Assembly: GCA_964555625.1 (NCBI GenBank)
Contig: CAZKTE010000007.1
Coordinates: 1 to 43,932 of the forward strand
Length of the DNA stretch: 43,932 bases
Source: CAZJKE01 sp964555625
Lineage (GTDB): Bacteria; Planctomycetota; Phycisphaerae; Phycisphaerales; SM1A02
Direction: 5' to 3'
A program made the position numbers and the translations under genes. Position 1 is the first letter of the stretch, and each line of letters starts with the position of its first letter. Positions 1 through 8,057 of this stretch are shown piece by piece. Below the pieces are notes generated by a model that was not told the DNA's origin, searched no databases, and saw only the letters and a list, made by a program, of their open reading frames with translations.

Positions 1-22
1 GGTTCGAGTCCACTCCGGCCCA
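1..22 (+). tRNA. 3' end of a tRNA (cut by the window edge)
   Basis: The first bases hold a T-loop TTCGAGT (3-9) preceded by GG, the 3' half of the T stem CCACT (10-14), an acceptor 3' strand CCGGCCC (15-21) and a discriminator A (22). No CCA is encoded after it. The anticodon lies outside the window, so the amino acid cannot be named. A strong terminator follows directly. Confidence 0.8.
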
Positions 23-29
23 TTAAGAG

Positions 30-56
30 CCCCGACGCACAGCGTCGGGGTTTCTT
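30..56 (+). terminator. Rho-independent terminator after the tRNA
   Basis: A perfect 9-bp stem, CCCCGACGC (30-38) with GCGTCGGGG (42-50), closes a 3-nt loop ACA and is followed by TTTCTT (51-56). It ends the tRNA transcript. I saw no comparably clear intrinsic terminator elsewhere in the window. Confidence 0.9.
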
Positions 57-96
57 CGTGGGCTCGGGACCGCACGTGCAGCGAAGCTGTGCCCAC

Positions 97-801
97 TCAG
101 TCCGTCGCGACGAAGGCGAAGTTGTTCACATATCCGGGTGAGCGACGGTCGTCCTGGTGTGCAGCTGGATCAAACTCTGAGAACGGCAGCCGACCATCTG
201 CGCAGAAGTAGGTCGCCTCGTATCCAAACTCCGCGAGGTAGTCCACGACCTCCGATACGGGGCCGCCACGATGTCGCGTCTCGCACTCCATCAGCAGAGA
301 CGGGCGTTGCCGCGAGAGCACGCCCCTTGCTCCTTCCAGCACGGCAGACTCATGCCCCTCGACGTCGATCTTGATGAACGCGACAGGCTTGGAGTCGTCC
401 AGATGGGAATCAAGCGTAGTCACGGGAACATCAATGCTCCTGGCACCGGGCATTGTCATCGGTTGATCGAGCCGTGCGCCCGGCGAGGACTCGCCCGGCG
501 GCATCCAGAGTTGCATCGTGCCGGAAGCCGACGAGACGGCTGCGTGTACCGTCTCTACCTTGTCGCCACGAAACAGGCTGTGCAGTTGGGCCGCCAGGAA
601 CGGCTGTGGCTCGAATGCAACAACGCGGCCACTGCGACCCACCGATCGCTGCATCCACCACGTGTATGCCCCCTTGTGCGCCCCGACGTCCACGGCCGTG
701 TCGCCGGGCCGCAGGACGTCCCGCATAAACGCGATTTCCCCCGGATCATGGCGTCGCGCATATCGCATCGCGCGAAGTACAAGTCGTGCTTGCTCCAGCA
801 T
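97..801 (-). CDS. FkbM family methyltransferase
   Basis: This 234-residue protein is a SAM-dependent O-methyltransferase of the FkbM family. Such enzymes often methylate sugars or secondary metabolites; the substrate here is unknown. The SAM-binding motif I is VDVGAHKG at about residues 37-44, and the FkbM signature IKIDVEGHE lies at about 143-151. The length is typical. A GTG at 810 would add three residues, but a TAGGAT box at 811-816 lies 9 nt before the ATG at 801, so the shorter start is preferred. It appears to be a single-gene unit ending near the tRNA terminator. Confidence 0.85.
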   Translation of the reverse strand: MLEQARLVLRAMRYARRHDPGEIAFMRDVLRPGDTAVDVGAHKGAYTWWMQRSVGRSGRVVAFEPQPFLAAQLHSLFRGDKVETVHAAVSSASGTMQLWMPPGESSPGARLDQPMTMPGARSIDVPVTTLDSHLDDSKPVAFIKIDVEGHESAVLEGARGVLSRQRPSLLMECETRHRGGPVSEVVDYLAEFGYEATYFCADGRLPFSEFDPAAHQDDRRSPGYVNNFAFVATD

Positions 802-810
802 GCCTAGCAC

Positions 811-816
811 ATCCTA
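811..816 (-). promoter_or_regulatory. TAGGAT -10-like box of the FkbM gene
   Basis: The box reads TAGGAT on the minus strand and ends 9 nt before the ATG at 801. No Shine-Dalgarno sequence lies between. It belongs to the window-wide TANNNT pattern and decides the start. Confidence 0.5.
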
Positions 817-868
817 GTTGTCCGGAGGGACCAGCCGGTTCAGGGGCGCGTGTGCAAATCCACGTTCG

Positions 869-1438
869 TCAGTGCCTCGGCTTGACGATCATCGCAAGCA
901 CCAGCCCCACGAGGACCCACCCTACGATCCCATCGATCGCCTGGCCCATCGTGTAGCGGCCGGGAAAGGCCATGAAGATCGCGTCCGTGAACCGCGTGGC
1001 CATGGCGGCAAGCACGCCGATGCCTGCCACATAGCAGACTCGCACGCCGTAGGAGGGCAGGCTCGGCAGCGCAAGGCACAGCAGCACGGCGGCGATCATC
1101 GCCATGGCGACGTCCAGCAGCAGACCCTTGGCCAGCGTCGATGGAGCAATGGGCTCCATGCCATCTGGACGCCAGAAGAGCATGCCGATGGGGCCCTCGC
1201 GATGCGCCTGCTCCCAGGCATCCATCGCAGCCTGGTCCTCGTGGTCATCGGGCATGGGAGGGAAGTAGTAGACGCCGGTCCCCGGCAGGTGCGCCTCGGC
1301 GTCGTCGATGACCGCGGTGATGCCCGCGTGGCTGACGATCGTGTCGTTGTGCCAGCTGGCCACTGCCCAGGACACGAACCCCCACATGAAGAAGACGATG
1401 CCGCCGATGACGCCGCTGATGATCACTCGCTTGGTCAT
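869..1438 (-). CDS. Uncharacterised four-TM membrane protein
   Basis: I do not recognise this 189-residue protein. It has hydrophobic segments at about residues 6-28, 102-124, 131-150 and 166-185. The soluble stretch at 30-100 contains an acidic PPMPDDHEDQ segment and probably forms a periplasmic or cytoplasmic loop. The ATG at 1438 is preceded 6 nt upstream by TATGCT (1445-1450), consistent with leaderless transcription. It is divergent from mdh and followed, 67 nt after its stop, by the FkbM gene. No catalytic motif is visible. Confidence 0.7.
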   Translation of the reverse strand: MTKRVIISGVIGGIVFFMWGFVSWAVASWHNDTIVSHAGITAVIDDAEAHLPGTGVYYFPPMPDDHEDQAAMDAWEQAHREGPIGMLFWRPDGMEPIAPSTLAKGLLLDVAMAMIAAVLLCLALPSLPSYGVRVCYVAGIGVLAAMATRFTDAIFMAFPGRYTMGQAIDGIVGWVLVGLVLAMIVKPRH

Positions 1439-1444
1439 CGCCGG

Positions 1445-1450
1445 AGCATA
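1445..1450 (-). promoter_or_regulatory. TATGCT -10-like box of the membrane-protein gene
   Basis: TATGCT on the minus strand ends 6 nt before the ATG at 1438. It forms a divergent promoter region with the TAGAAT box of mdh at 1471-1476. Confidence 0.5.
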
Positions 1451-1470
1451 CCTCCGTCATCCGATCGCGG

Positions 1471-1476
1471 TAGAAT
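1471..1476 (+). promoter_or_regulatory. TAGAAT -10 box of mdh
   Basis: TAGAAT lies 25 nt before the mdh ATG. Unlike most boxes here it leaves a short leader, which carries a Shine-Dalgarno sequence GAAGGA (1489-1494) 7 nt before the start codon. Confidence 0.6.
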
Positions 1477-1501
1477 CCGCAACTCCGCGAAGGAATCCCA
1501 C

Positions 1502-2452
1502 ATGCGACGAGCGAAGATCAGTGTCATCGGGGCCGGAAACGTCGGAGCGACCTGCGCCCACTTCGCCGCGGCCAAGGAGCTCGGGGACATCGTCCTTGTG
1601 GATATTCCCGACAAGCTCGGCGTCGCCCAGGGCAAGGCCCTGGACCTCTTCTGCGCCAGCCCCATCGAGCGCTTCGATGCCTCGATCACGGGCACGGCTG
1701 ACTACGCCGATGTCGCCGGAAGCGACGTCGTCATCGTCACCGCGGGCATTCCCCGCACCCCGGGCATGAGCCGCGACGACCTGATCGCCACCAACGTCAA
1801 GATCGTCAAGTCAGTCAGCGAGCAGGTCGCCAAGCACGCGCCCGACTCGATCATGATCGTCGTCTCCAATCCCCTTGACGCGATGGTCTACACCGCGTGG
1901 AAGGCAAGTGGCTTCCCGACACACAGGATCGTTGGGCAGGCCGGGTGCCTTGACGTCGCCCGCTTCCGCGCATTCATCGCCATGGAACTTGGTGTCTCGG
2001 TCGAGGACATCCAGGCGATCCTACTTGGCGGCCACGGCGACGACATGGTCCCGCTGCCGCGCTACACGTCGGTGCATGGCATTCCCGTCACTCAATTGCT
2101 CAGCGAGGAGACGCTCACGGCGTGCGTAGACCGCGCCAAGATGGGCGGCGGCGAGATCGTCAAGCTCATGGGCACCAGTGCGTACTACGCGCCGGCCAGC
2201 GGCAGCGTGCAGATGGCCGAGGCGATCATCCGCGACAAGAAGCGGATCCTGCCCTGCGCTGCCTACTGCGACGGGGAGTTCGGGATCGACGGCTACTTCG
2301 TCGGCGTGCCGGCGGTGCTCGGTAGCGGCGGCGTCGAGAAGATCGTCACGATCGACCTTGACGCAAGTGAGCAGCAGCTCATGGATGCAAGCGCGTCGCA
2401 CGTCGCCGAGCTCGTCGAGATCGTGCAGACCACCTTCCCGGAACTTGCCTGA
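1502..2452 (+). CDS. mdh: Malate dehydrogenase (LDH-like type)
   Basis: This 316-residue enzyme interconverts malate and oxaloacetate with NAD in the TCA cycle. The Rossmann motif GAGNVG is at residues 10-15 and the ribose-binding Asp is D34. The substrate loop GIPRTPGMSRDDL (82-94) has Arg where lactate dehydrogenases have Gln, which indicates malate specificity. The active-site pair D151 with R154 and catalytic H178 (GGHGDD) are present. The open frame runs far upstream, but homology begins at this ATG, and the GAAGGA ribosome site at 1489-1494 fits it. It is convergent with gap, 10 nt between stops. Confidence 0.96.
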   Translation: MRRAKISVIGAGNVGATCAHFAAAKELGDIVLVDIPDKLGVAQGKALDLFCASPIERFDASITGTADYADVAGSDVVIVTAGIPRTPGMSRDDLIATNVKIVKSVSEQVAKHAPDSIMIVVSNPLDAMVYTAWKASGFPTHRIVGQAGCLDVARFRAFIAMELGVSVEDIQAILLGGHGDDMVPLPRYTSVHGIPVTQLLSEETLTACVDRAKMGGGEIVKLMGTSAYYAPASGSVQMAEAIIRDKKRILPCAAYCDGEFGIDGYFVGVPAVLGSGGVEKIVTIDLDASEQQLMDASASHVAELVEIVQTTFPELA

Positions 2453-2462
2453 TCAGGTCTGT

Positions 2463-3476
2463 TCAGCCGGCGGCGGCCATGTGCATCAACATGTCGATGC
2501 AGCGATTGGCGTAGCCGCACTCGTTGTCGTACCAGCTGATGACCTTGAAGAAGCGGTCGTTGAGCTCGATGCCCGCGCCGGCATCGAAGATGCTGCTGCG
2601 GGTATCGCCCACGAAGTCGCTTGAGACCAGCGGCGCCTCGCTGTAGCCCAGCACGCCCTCCATGGGACCGGCGGCCGCGGCGGCCATCGCCGCATTGATG
2701 TCGGCGAGGCTCGTGGCCTTCGCCGTCCGCACCGAGAGATCAACGGCCGAGACGTCGGCCGTGGGAACGCGGAAGGCCATCCCGGTGAGCTTGCCAGCAA
2801 GCTGCGGCAAGCAGAGGCCCACGGCCTTCGCCGCTCCGGTGCTCGAGGGAATGATGTTCATGTAGGCGTTGCGACCACCACGCAGGTCCTTGGCCGAGGG
2901 GCCGTCCTGGGTGGGCTGCGTCGCCGTGGCCGCATGCACCGTGGTCATCAGGCCCTCCTCGAGGCCCCAGTTGTCATCGATGACCTTGGCGATGGGCGCA
3001 AGGCAATTGGTCGTGCAGGAGGCGTTGGAGACGACCTGGTGGATTGCCGGGTCGTAGATCTCGTGGTTGACCTTGTAGACGAGCGTGGGAACTTCGTCGG
3101 GCGTCTTGGTGGGTGCCGAGATGAGCACCCGCTTGGCGCCCCCGGAGAGGTGTCCGGCGGCGTCGGGCCCGGCGGTGAATCGGCCGGTGGACTCCAGGAC
3201 ATAGTCGATGCCAAGGTCGCCCCAGGGAAGGTCGGCCGGGTCCCGCTCGGCAAGGCAGCGCGTCTCGCTTCCGTTGACGGCGAACCCGTCGTCGGTGCAC
3301 GTCACCTCGTGCCCCAGCGGGCCATGCATGGTGTCCCAGGCCAGCAGGTAGGAGAGGTTGGCAGCGTCAACGAGGTCGTTGATCGCCACGACCTCAACGT
3401 CGCCGCGGGTCATGGCCGCGCGGTAGACGAGGCGGCCGATGCGTCCAAAGCCGTTTATGCCGATGCGGAGGCTCAT
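2463..3476 (-). CDS. gap: Glyceraldehyde-3-phosphate dehydrogenase, type I
   Basis: This 337-residue glycolytic enzyme oxidises glyceraldehyde 3-phosphate to 1,3-bisphosphoglycerate with NAD. The cofactor motif GINGFGRIG begins at residue 6, and D34 (AINDL) indicates NAD rather than NADP preference. The catalytic Cys is C154 in SNASCTTN and the base is H181 (TTVHAATATQ). The frame stays open upstream to 3587, but the conserved N-terminus MSLRIGINGFGRIG fixes the start at 3476. A TACCAT box at 3487-3492 lies 10 nt before it, and no Shine-Dalgarno sequence is seen. It is the last gene of the minus-strand run from thiE, with its own box. Confidence 0.97.
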   Translation of the reverse strand: MSLRIGINGFGRIGRLVYRAAMTRGDVEVVAINDLVDAANLSYLLAWDTMHGPLGHEVTCTDDGFAVNGSETRCLAERDPADLPWGDLGIDYVLESTGRFTAGPDAAGHLSGGAKRVLISAPTKTPDEVPTLVYKVNHEIYDPAIHQVVSNASCTTNCLAPIAKVIDDNWGLEEGLMTTVHAATATQPTQDGPSAKDLRGGRNAYMNIIPSSTGAAKAVGLCLPQLAGKLTGMAFRVPTADVSAVDLSVRTAKATSLADINAAMAAAAAGPMEGVLGYSEAPLVSSDFVGDTRSSIFDAGAGIELNDRFFKVISWYDNECGYANRCIDMLMHMAAAG

Positions 3477-3486
3477 CGAGGGAGGA

Positions 3487-3492
3487 ATGGTA
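3487..3492 (-). promoter_or_regulatory. TACCAT -10-like box of gap
   Basis: TACCAT on the minus strand ends 10 nt before the gap ATG, in the 31-nt gap after the adenosyltransferase gene. It suggests that gap can be transcribed separately from the upstream genes. Confidence 0.5.
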
Positions 3493-3507
3493 CCGCGCCC
3501 GCGGCGC

Positions 3508-4050
3508 TCAGGCGTCGCTGGGCCAGGGCCGGTCGACCACGCCCGCAGCAGCGTTGGCCGCGCGGGCCATCGCAAAGAGCAGGTCACTTGCGCGGTTGAG
3601 CAGCACCAGCGTCTGCGGCGAGGCGAGGTTTGCCTCCACGAGGGTCGCCACGCGTCGCTCGGCGCGGCGGCAGACTGCGCGTGCCATGTGCAGGTGCGCT
3701 GCGGCCGGAGAGCCGCCGGGCAGGATGAAGGTGCTCAACTCCCCGTTGCCCGCCTCGACCTCGTCGATCCAGGCCTCAAGGGTCGCAGCATCCTCTTCGC
3801 CGATGCGGATGACCTTGTCCTCGTGGGGGGTACCTGTCGGCGTGGCGAGATCGCTGCCCACCTGCAGGAGCAGGCCCTGCAGGTCAGCGATTCGCGGGTC
3901 TGCCCCAGGGCAGGCCAGGGCAACGCCGAGAGCCGCGTTGCATTCGTCGACGGCGCCGAAGGCCTCGATGCGTGGATCGTCCTTGGCAACGCGACCACCA
4001 CCGAAGAGCCCGGTGGTCCCGTCATCGCCGCTGCGAGTGTAGAGTCGCAT
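3508..4050 (-). CDS. pduO: PduO-type cob(I)alamin adenosyltransferase
   Basis: This 180-residue enzyme transfers adenosyl from ATP to cob(I)alamin, making adenosylcobalamin. The N-terminal ATP-binding signature RLYTRSGDDGTTGLFGGGR (residues 2-20) and the helical C-terminal motif RAVCRRAERRV are characteristic of the PduO/MMAB family, and the length is typical. It starts 4 nt after the atpG stop, so it is probably translated from the atpG transcript. Its product would serve an AdoCbl-dependent mutase. The B12/MeaB fusion at 33210-34325 is the likely metabolic partner, although no mutase catalytic subunit is in the window. Confidence 0.93.
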   Translation of the reverse strand: MRLYTRSGDDGTTGLFGGGRVAKDDPRIEAFGAVDECNAALGVALACPGADPRIADLQGLLLQVGSDLATPTGTPHEDKVIRIGEEDAATLEAWIDEVEAGNGELSTFILPGGSPAAAHLHMARAVCRRAERRVATLVEANLASPQTLVLLNRASDLLFAMARAANAAAGVVDRPWPSDA

Positions 4051-4054
4051 GGGG

Positions 4055-4921
4055 TTACTCGAGTGCCGCGACGCCGCTGATGATCTCGGTCAGCTCGGTC
4101 GTGATCTGGGCCTGTCGCGCTCGGTTGTAATCACGCTTCAGCGTTCGACCAAGGTCGTTGGCGTTCTCGGTCGCGGCCTTCATGGCGATCATCCGCATGA
4201 TCTGCTCGCTGACGACCGCGTCATTGAATGCCTGGAAAAGCGCCGTCTTGACGCTTCGCGGAAGCAATTCGTCGAGGATCTCGGCCGCCGACGGCGAGAA
4301 CTCGTAGTCGGCCGAAGCGCCGGTGGTCCCTTCCTCCGTGTCCGAAATGAGCGGCAGCAGCTGGATGAGTTCGGGCACCTGCTTGCTGTTTGACTCGAAT
4401 CGCATGTAGGCCACGCGGACCGCGTCCCATCGCCGCTCGGCAAAGCCGTCCATGTAGCGCTGCGCGAGGCGATCGACCTCCTCGAAGCGGGGCTTGTCGC
4501 CGAGGGTGAATCGCTCTGCGACGTCCACCTTCTGAAACTTGAAGAACCCGGCGGCCTTCTTGCCCGCTGCCTCGACATCGACGCCGATGCCCGCCTCCTG
4601 CAGCGCTCGCACGTGGGCCATGGCGTGCCGCAGGGTGTTTCCGTTGAAGGCGCCACAGAGGCCGCGGTCGCTGGAGATGACCAGGAGCAGTTCGCGGCCG
4701 GCCGTGCCCGGGCTCGAGACCAGTGGCGACTGGTAGTCGCTTGCCCCCGAGGAGACTTCGCCCACGAGCCGGCGGATCGCCTCTGTGTAGGGACGGCTGT
4801 CGCGTGCGCGGGCCAGCGCGGCGGTGAACTTCGCCGTGGCGATCATCTGCATCGTCTTGGTGATGCGACGGATCGTCCCGACGGCCGTCATGCGCTTTCG
4901 AATCTGCCTGATCTGGGCCAT
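4055..4921 (-). CDS. atpG: ATP synthase F1 gamma subunit, isolated from other atp genes
   Basis: This 288-residue protein is the rotating central stalk of F1-ATPase. The N-terminal helix MAQIRQIRKRMTAVGTIRRI with the nearby TKTMQMIATAKF, the DRGLCGAFN motif, and the C-terminal helix with RARQAQITTELTEII are all typical, and the length is normal. No alpha, beta, delta, epsilon or Fo gene is adjacent: the upstream gene is a metallo-hydrolase and the downstream gene an adenosyltransferase. A TACACT box at 4932-4937, 10 nt before the ATG, gives it its own promoter. It is probably functional but detached from the rest of the complex. Confidence 0.95.
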   Translation of the reverse strand: MAQIRQIRKRMTAVGTIRRITKTMQMIATAKFTAALARARDSRPYTEAIRRLVGEVSSGASDYQSPLVSSPGTAGRELLLVISSDRGLCGAFNGNTLRHAMAHVRALQEAGIGVDVEAAGKKAAGFFKFQKVDVAERFTLGDKPRFEEVDRLAQRYMDGFAERRWDAVRVAYMRFESNSKQVPELIQLLPLISDTEEGTTGASADYEFSPSAAEILDELLPRSVKTALFQAFNDAVVSEQIMRMIAMKAATENANDLGRTLKRDYNRARQAQITTELTEIISGVAALE

Positions 4922-4931
4922 GAGATCCGGC

Positions 4932-4937
4932 AGTGTA
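4932..4937 (-). promoter_or_regulatory. TACACT -10-like box of atpG
   Basis: TACACT on the minus strand ends 10 nt before the atpG ATG, inside the 30-nt gap after the metallo-hydrolase gene. It would start an atpG-pduO transcript independent of thiE. Confidence 0.5.
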
Positions 4938-4951
4938 ACAGGCGCCGCCCC

Positions 4952-5776
4952 TCAGATACAGAGCCCATCGAACGCCAGGGACATGCCAGTAGGCAGCGCC
5001 GCGTCCACCTCGCGGTGTCCGATGTCGTGGGACATGTGGACGAACCATGTCTGGTCGGCGGCGACCTGGTCGGCGATCTCCACGGCCTGGTCGCAGTTGA
5101 GATGTGTGGGGTGGTGTCGCGGTCGCAACATGTCCAGGACCAGCGTGGAGAGTCCCTCGAGCATCGGCCAGGTCTCCGGTGGGACCGCCGAGACGTCCGT
5201 GCAGTAGGCCAGCGGCAGGCACGGCGGCTGCTCGCCCTCGCTGGCCTCCAGCCGAAATCCCAGCATCGGCAGCCGCCCGTGCAACAGCCGGATGGGCGTG
5301 ACACGCAGGCCATGCACCTCGACTGCTGCCTGCGGCTCGATGGCATGGGAATGGAGCGTCGCGACGAAGGAGTCGTTGATGTTGTCCTTCGATTCGAAGA
5401 TGTGCCGGAAGACCCGCGAGAGGTCCTCGAGGACCCGTGGCTCGGCGTGCACATCGATCGGCGCCTGCATGAGCGCGTTGAAACGCCGCACCTCATCGAG
5501 ACCGAAGATGTGGTCCACATGGTTGTGCGTGATGAAGATCGCATCACAGCGATCGAGCTCTTCGCGAATAGCCTGCTGTCGCAGGTCCGGCGACGCATCG
5601 AGCAGCACCGTCCGCTCCTGTCCTTTGTCATCCAACCACTGCATCGCGGCCGCGGTTCGGGTCCGATCGTCGCATGGGTCCTCGCTCGTGCAGACGTCGC
5701 AGCGGCAGCCGATGGCCGGAACGCCCGCAGACGTCCCGGTCCCCAGGAACCTGAACCGAAAGTCACTCAGCGGCAT
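4952..5776 (-). CDS. Metallo-beta-lactamase-fold hydrolase (PhnP-like)
   Basis: This 274-residue protein has the MBL fold of the PhnP/RNase Z-like group, typically phosphodiesterases acting on cyclic phosphates or nucleotides. The N-terminus has LGTGTSAGVP followed by a cysteine cluster GCRCDVC (residues 23-29), as in the structural zinc site of PhnP. The metal-binding motif is THNHVDH at 83-89, and LLDASPDLR precedes it. The start overlaps the antiporter stop by 14 nt, so the genes are cotranscribed. No phosphonate genes are present, so the substrate is unknown. Confidence 0.85.
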   Translation of the reverse strand: MPLSDFRFRFLGTGTSAGVPAIGCRCDVCTSEDPCDDRTRTAAAMQWLDDKGQERTVLLDASPDLRQQAIREELDRCDAIFITHNHVDHIFGLDEVRRFNALMQAPIDVHAEPRVLEDLSRVFRHIFESKDNINDSFVATLHSHAIEPQAAVEVHGLRVTPIRLLHGRLPMLGFRLEASEGEQPPCLPLAYCTDVSAVPPETWPMLEGLSTLVLDMLRPRHHPTHLNCDQAVEIADQVAADQTWFVHMSHDIGHREVDAALPTGMSLAFDGLCI

Positions 5777-7016
5777 CGTCGGTCGCCGCCCCGGTCGCCC
5801 GAATCAGGGGGCCGACCGTCAGTCCCTGCAGTAGCAGGCTCACGAGGACCACGCCGAAGGCGATTGGGACCAGCGCCTCGCGCAGCTCGCCGCCGGGAAG
5901 GCCAAGCACCAGCGCCAGTGGAATCGAGCCCTTGAGGCCCGACCAGAAGATGACATGCTTCCAGCCCGAGGGCCAGTGGCGACCGATGGTCAGCGACACC
6001 GGGTAGACCAAGAGCGCGCGTGCCACGAGGATCGCGGCGAACGCTGCGCCCACCGCCGGAAGCACGCCGCCAGCGACCAGCTTGGCCGGGCCACCGATCG
6101 CCTGGAGTTCAAGGCCTATGAGGAGGAAGACGAGGGAATTGATTATGAAGTCGATCGACTCCCAGAAGGTGTTGATCGTCGTCACCGTGCGTTTGCTCAT
6201 TGCAAGACGGGTGCCGTAGTTTCCGATGATCAGGCCCGCTACCACCACGGCGATGACGCCCGATGCACCGGCCCGCTCGGCGACGATGAACGCCCCCCAG
6301 GCCAGCACCACCGTGATGGCGTTCTCAAGCACGTGATCGTCGAGCCGTCGCAGCAGCCAGAAGGCGCAGAGGCCAAGTCCCAGCCCAAACACGACTCCCA
6401 GGCCGGCGACCTTGACGAACTGCAGCACGCCGTCGGCCACGCCAAGGGGCTCACTGCCCTCGACGCCGAAGACCGCCGCGAGCAGGATCAGGAACAGCAC
6501 CACCCCGGTGCCATCGTTGAAGAGGCTCTCGGCCTCGATGATCGTCCGTAGCCGCCGTGGCGCCTTGGCGCCCCGCAGCGTCGCAAGCACCGAGATCGGA
6601 TCGGTCGGCGCGAGCATTGCGCCAAGGAGCAGGGCCGCAGGCCACGCGAAGTCGCCCAGGAACGGACGCATCGCCAGCGCGACTAGCAGCATGGTCACCA
6701 CGACCCCGGGTATCGCCAGGATCGCCACGGGCAGCGCCTTGCGCCGCAACAGATCCAGGTCCAGATGCAGGCCGGCCTGGAAGAGCAGTGGCGGCAGCAG
6801 GAGCACCAGTACCAGCTCCTGCGTGATGACCGCCTGCTCGGGCGCCGCGCCCATCACCGCTACCACCAGGCCCGCCACCACCAGAGCGATGGTGTAGGGC
6901 ACCCTGATGAACTTCGAGAGCACGCCGACGACCGCTGCGAACGCCAGGAGCGATATGAACGTCGTCAGCGTCGACGACACAAGCCCGTGCTCGGCGACGG
7001 ATGCGAGGAAACTCAC
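5763..7016 (-). CDS. Na+/H+ antiporter, CPA1/NhaP type
   Basis: This 417-residue, strongly hydrophobic inner-membrane protein has about 12 predicted membrane segments. Recognisable antiporter elements are LLLPPLLFQAGLHLDLDLLR in the N-terminal third, LLGAMLAPTDPISVLATLR, EAESLFNDGTGVVLF (the family's acidic ion-site region) and FWSGLKGSIPLALVLGL near the end. It exchanges cytoplasmic sodium or potassium for protons. The C-terminus is short, with no large regulatory tail. It starts with GTG in a 4-nt overlap (GTGA) with the thiE stop, so it is translationally coupled to thiE. Confidence 0.93.
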   Translation of the reverse strand: MSFLASVAEHGLVSSTLTTFISLLAFAAVVGVLSKFIRVPYTIALVVAGLVVAVMGAAPEQAVITQELVLVLLLPPLLFQAGLHLDLDLLRRKALPVAILAIPGVVVTMLLVALAMRPFLGDFAWPAALLLGAMLAPTDPISVLATLRGAKAPRRLRTIIEAESLFNDGTGVVLFLILLAAVFGVEGSEPLGVADGVLQFVKVAGLGVVFGLGLGLCAFWLLRRLDDHVLENAITVVLAWGAFIVAERAGASGVIAVVVAGLIIGNYGTRLAMSKRTVTTINTFWESIDFIINSLVFLLIGLELQAIGGPAKLVAGGVLPAVGAAFAAILVARALLVYPVSLTIGRHWPSGWKHVIFWSGLKGSIPLALVLGLPGGELREALVPIAFGVVLVSLLLQGLTVGPLIRATGAATDDAAE

Positions 7017-8032
7017 GAGACGACCAACTCCCCGCGCAGCTCGGTGGCCGCGGCTGCCGGATCATCCGCGCCGCAGATCGACGCGCAGACCGCCACGCCA
7101 CGACATCCCGCCTCGGCAAGCTCGGGCAGGTGCTGTCGGTCAATCCCGCCGATGGCCAGGTGCGGTGTCCCCGGAAGGCGGTTGATGATGGACGCCAGCA
7201 GCGGTGGCCCGCCAACGGGTACGTCCTTTGTCGCCGACGCGTACATCGATCCCACGCCGAGATAGTCGGCGCCAGCCTCCGCGGCAAGAATCGCCGCGCC
7301 GAGGTCGTGGGCGGTCGCGCCCAGCAGCAACTGGCCCCCTGCGACGCGCCTCGCGTCGGCGATCGAGAGATCCGTGTCCCCCAGGTGCGCACCGTCGGCA
7401 TCGGCAGCCAGCGCCAGGTCCACGCGGTCATTGACGATGACCGCCACGCCACGCGGGCGCGCGAGTTCGATGACCGACTGCACGTGCTCCAGGAGTGCTG
7501 CATCATCCATCGACTTCTCTCGCACCTGCACGCACGTGGTTCCACCATCCAGTGCGCCACGTACCACGTCCTGCCAGGGGAGTTTGCAGGCGTGAATCGA
7601 GAGGAGCAGGCACAGTGGCCACTGCTGGCGGCGGCGCGAGCCGAGGGCCGTGCAGACCGCCGCCGCATGGTCGTACATCGCGTACCGCAGGGCCTCGACG
7701 CTGCCGCTCTCGCCGCCTGTGATCTTGAGCGTCTCCTCGATGACACGCAGCGCCTCGCCCAGGCGGGCTGCCGCGGCCTCGGCCACGTCATACAGGCCGC
7801 TACGCTGCCCCTCGCTGTCGGTGGAGAGGCCTGTGCCCACGTCACCGCGCACGTCACGCGATGCCGTGGCCCAGTCCCCGGGTACGAGGCCTCGCAGCTC
7901 GTGACGGCATCGCTTGATAGATCCGCCCAGGTCAGCGCGATCGAGGACAAGCCGTCCCAGGTCCTCCAGGACGCGCATCGCCTCGCTGGCCCGATTGGCA
8001 TTGGCGTCGATGAGTCGAGCGGCGGCCGGCAT
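7013..8032 (-). CDS. thiE: ThiD2-ThiE fusion: HMP-P kinase domain plus thiamine-phosphate synthase
   Basis: This 339-residue protein joins two domains. Residues 1 to about 130 match the ThiD2 type (LIDANANRASEAMRVLEDLGR at 7-27, LGEALRVIEETLK at 91-103), described as a monofunctional HMP-phosphate kinase. Residues 138-339 are a full ThiE domain, which joins HMP-PP and thiazole phosphate into thiamine phosphate. It has QVREKSMDD, VIVNDRVDLALAADADG, HLGDTDL and HLAIGGID. The open frame extends upstream, but the ATG at 8032, 8 nt after a TACCAT box, starts the homology. It leads the minus-strand run with the antiporter. Confidence 0.93.
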   Translation of the reverse strand: MPAAARLIDANANRASEAMRVLEDLGRLVLDRADLGGSIKRCRHELRGLVPGDWATASRDVRGDVGTGLSTDSEGQRSGLYDVAEAAAARLGEALRVIEETLKITGGESGSVEALRYAMYDHAAAVCTALGSRRRQQWPLCLLLSIHACKLPWQDVVRGALDGGTTCVQVREKSMDDAALLEHVQSVIELARPRGVAVIVNDRVDLALAADADGAHLGDTDLSIADARRVAGGQLLLGATAHDLGAAILAAEAGADYLGVGSMYASATKDVPVGGPPLLASIINRLPGTPHLAIGGIDRQHLPELAEAGCRGVAVCASICGADDPAAAATELRGELVVS

Positions 8033-8040
8033 CGCCGCGC

Positions 8041-8046
8041 ATGGTA
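8041..8046 (-). promoter_or_regulatory. TACCAT -10-like box of thiE
   Basis: TACCAT on the minus strand ends 8 nt before the thiE ATG. It overlaps by 2 bp the TAGGCT box of the divergent aminopeptidase gene (8045-8050). Confidence 0.5.
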
Positions 8047-8050
8047 GGCT
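8045..8050 (+). promoter_or_regulatory. TAGGCT -10-like box of pepA
   Basis: TAGGCT ends 7 nt before the pepA ATG at 8058. The whole intergenic region between the two divergent start codons is 25 nt, so both promoter cores must overlap here. Confidence 0.45.
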
Positions 8051-8057
8051 GCGCGGC

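Noticed and set aside
818..1501. A long in-frame N-terminal extension of malate dehydrogenase
   Set aside because: The extension is low-complexity His/Arg-rich sequence antisense to a membrane-protein gene, and the family begins at the ATG at 1502 behind a ribosome site.
6451..8001. A 516-codon open frame opposite and out of frame with thiE and the antiporter
   Set aside because: It is Arg/Ser/Thr/Ala-rich with no family motif and lies over two well-matched genes; GC-rich DNA gives such long shadow frames.
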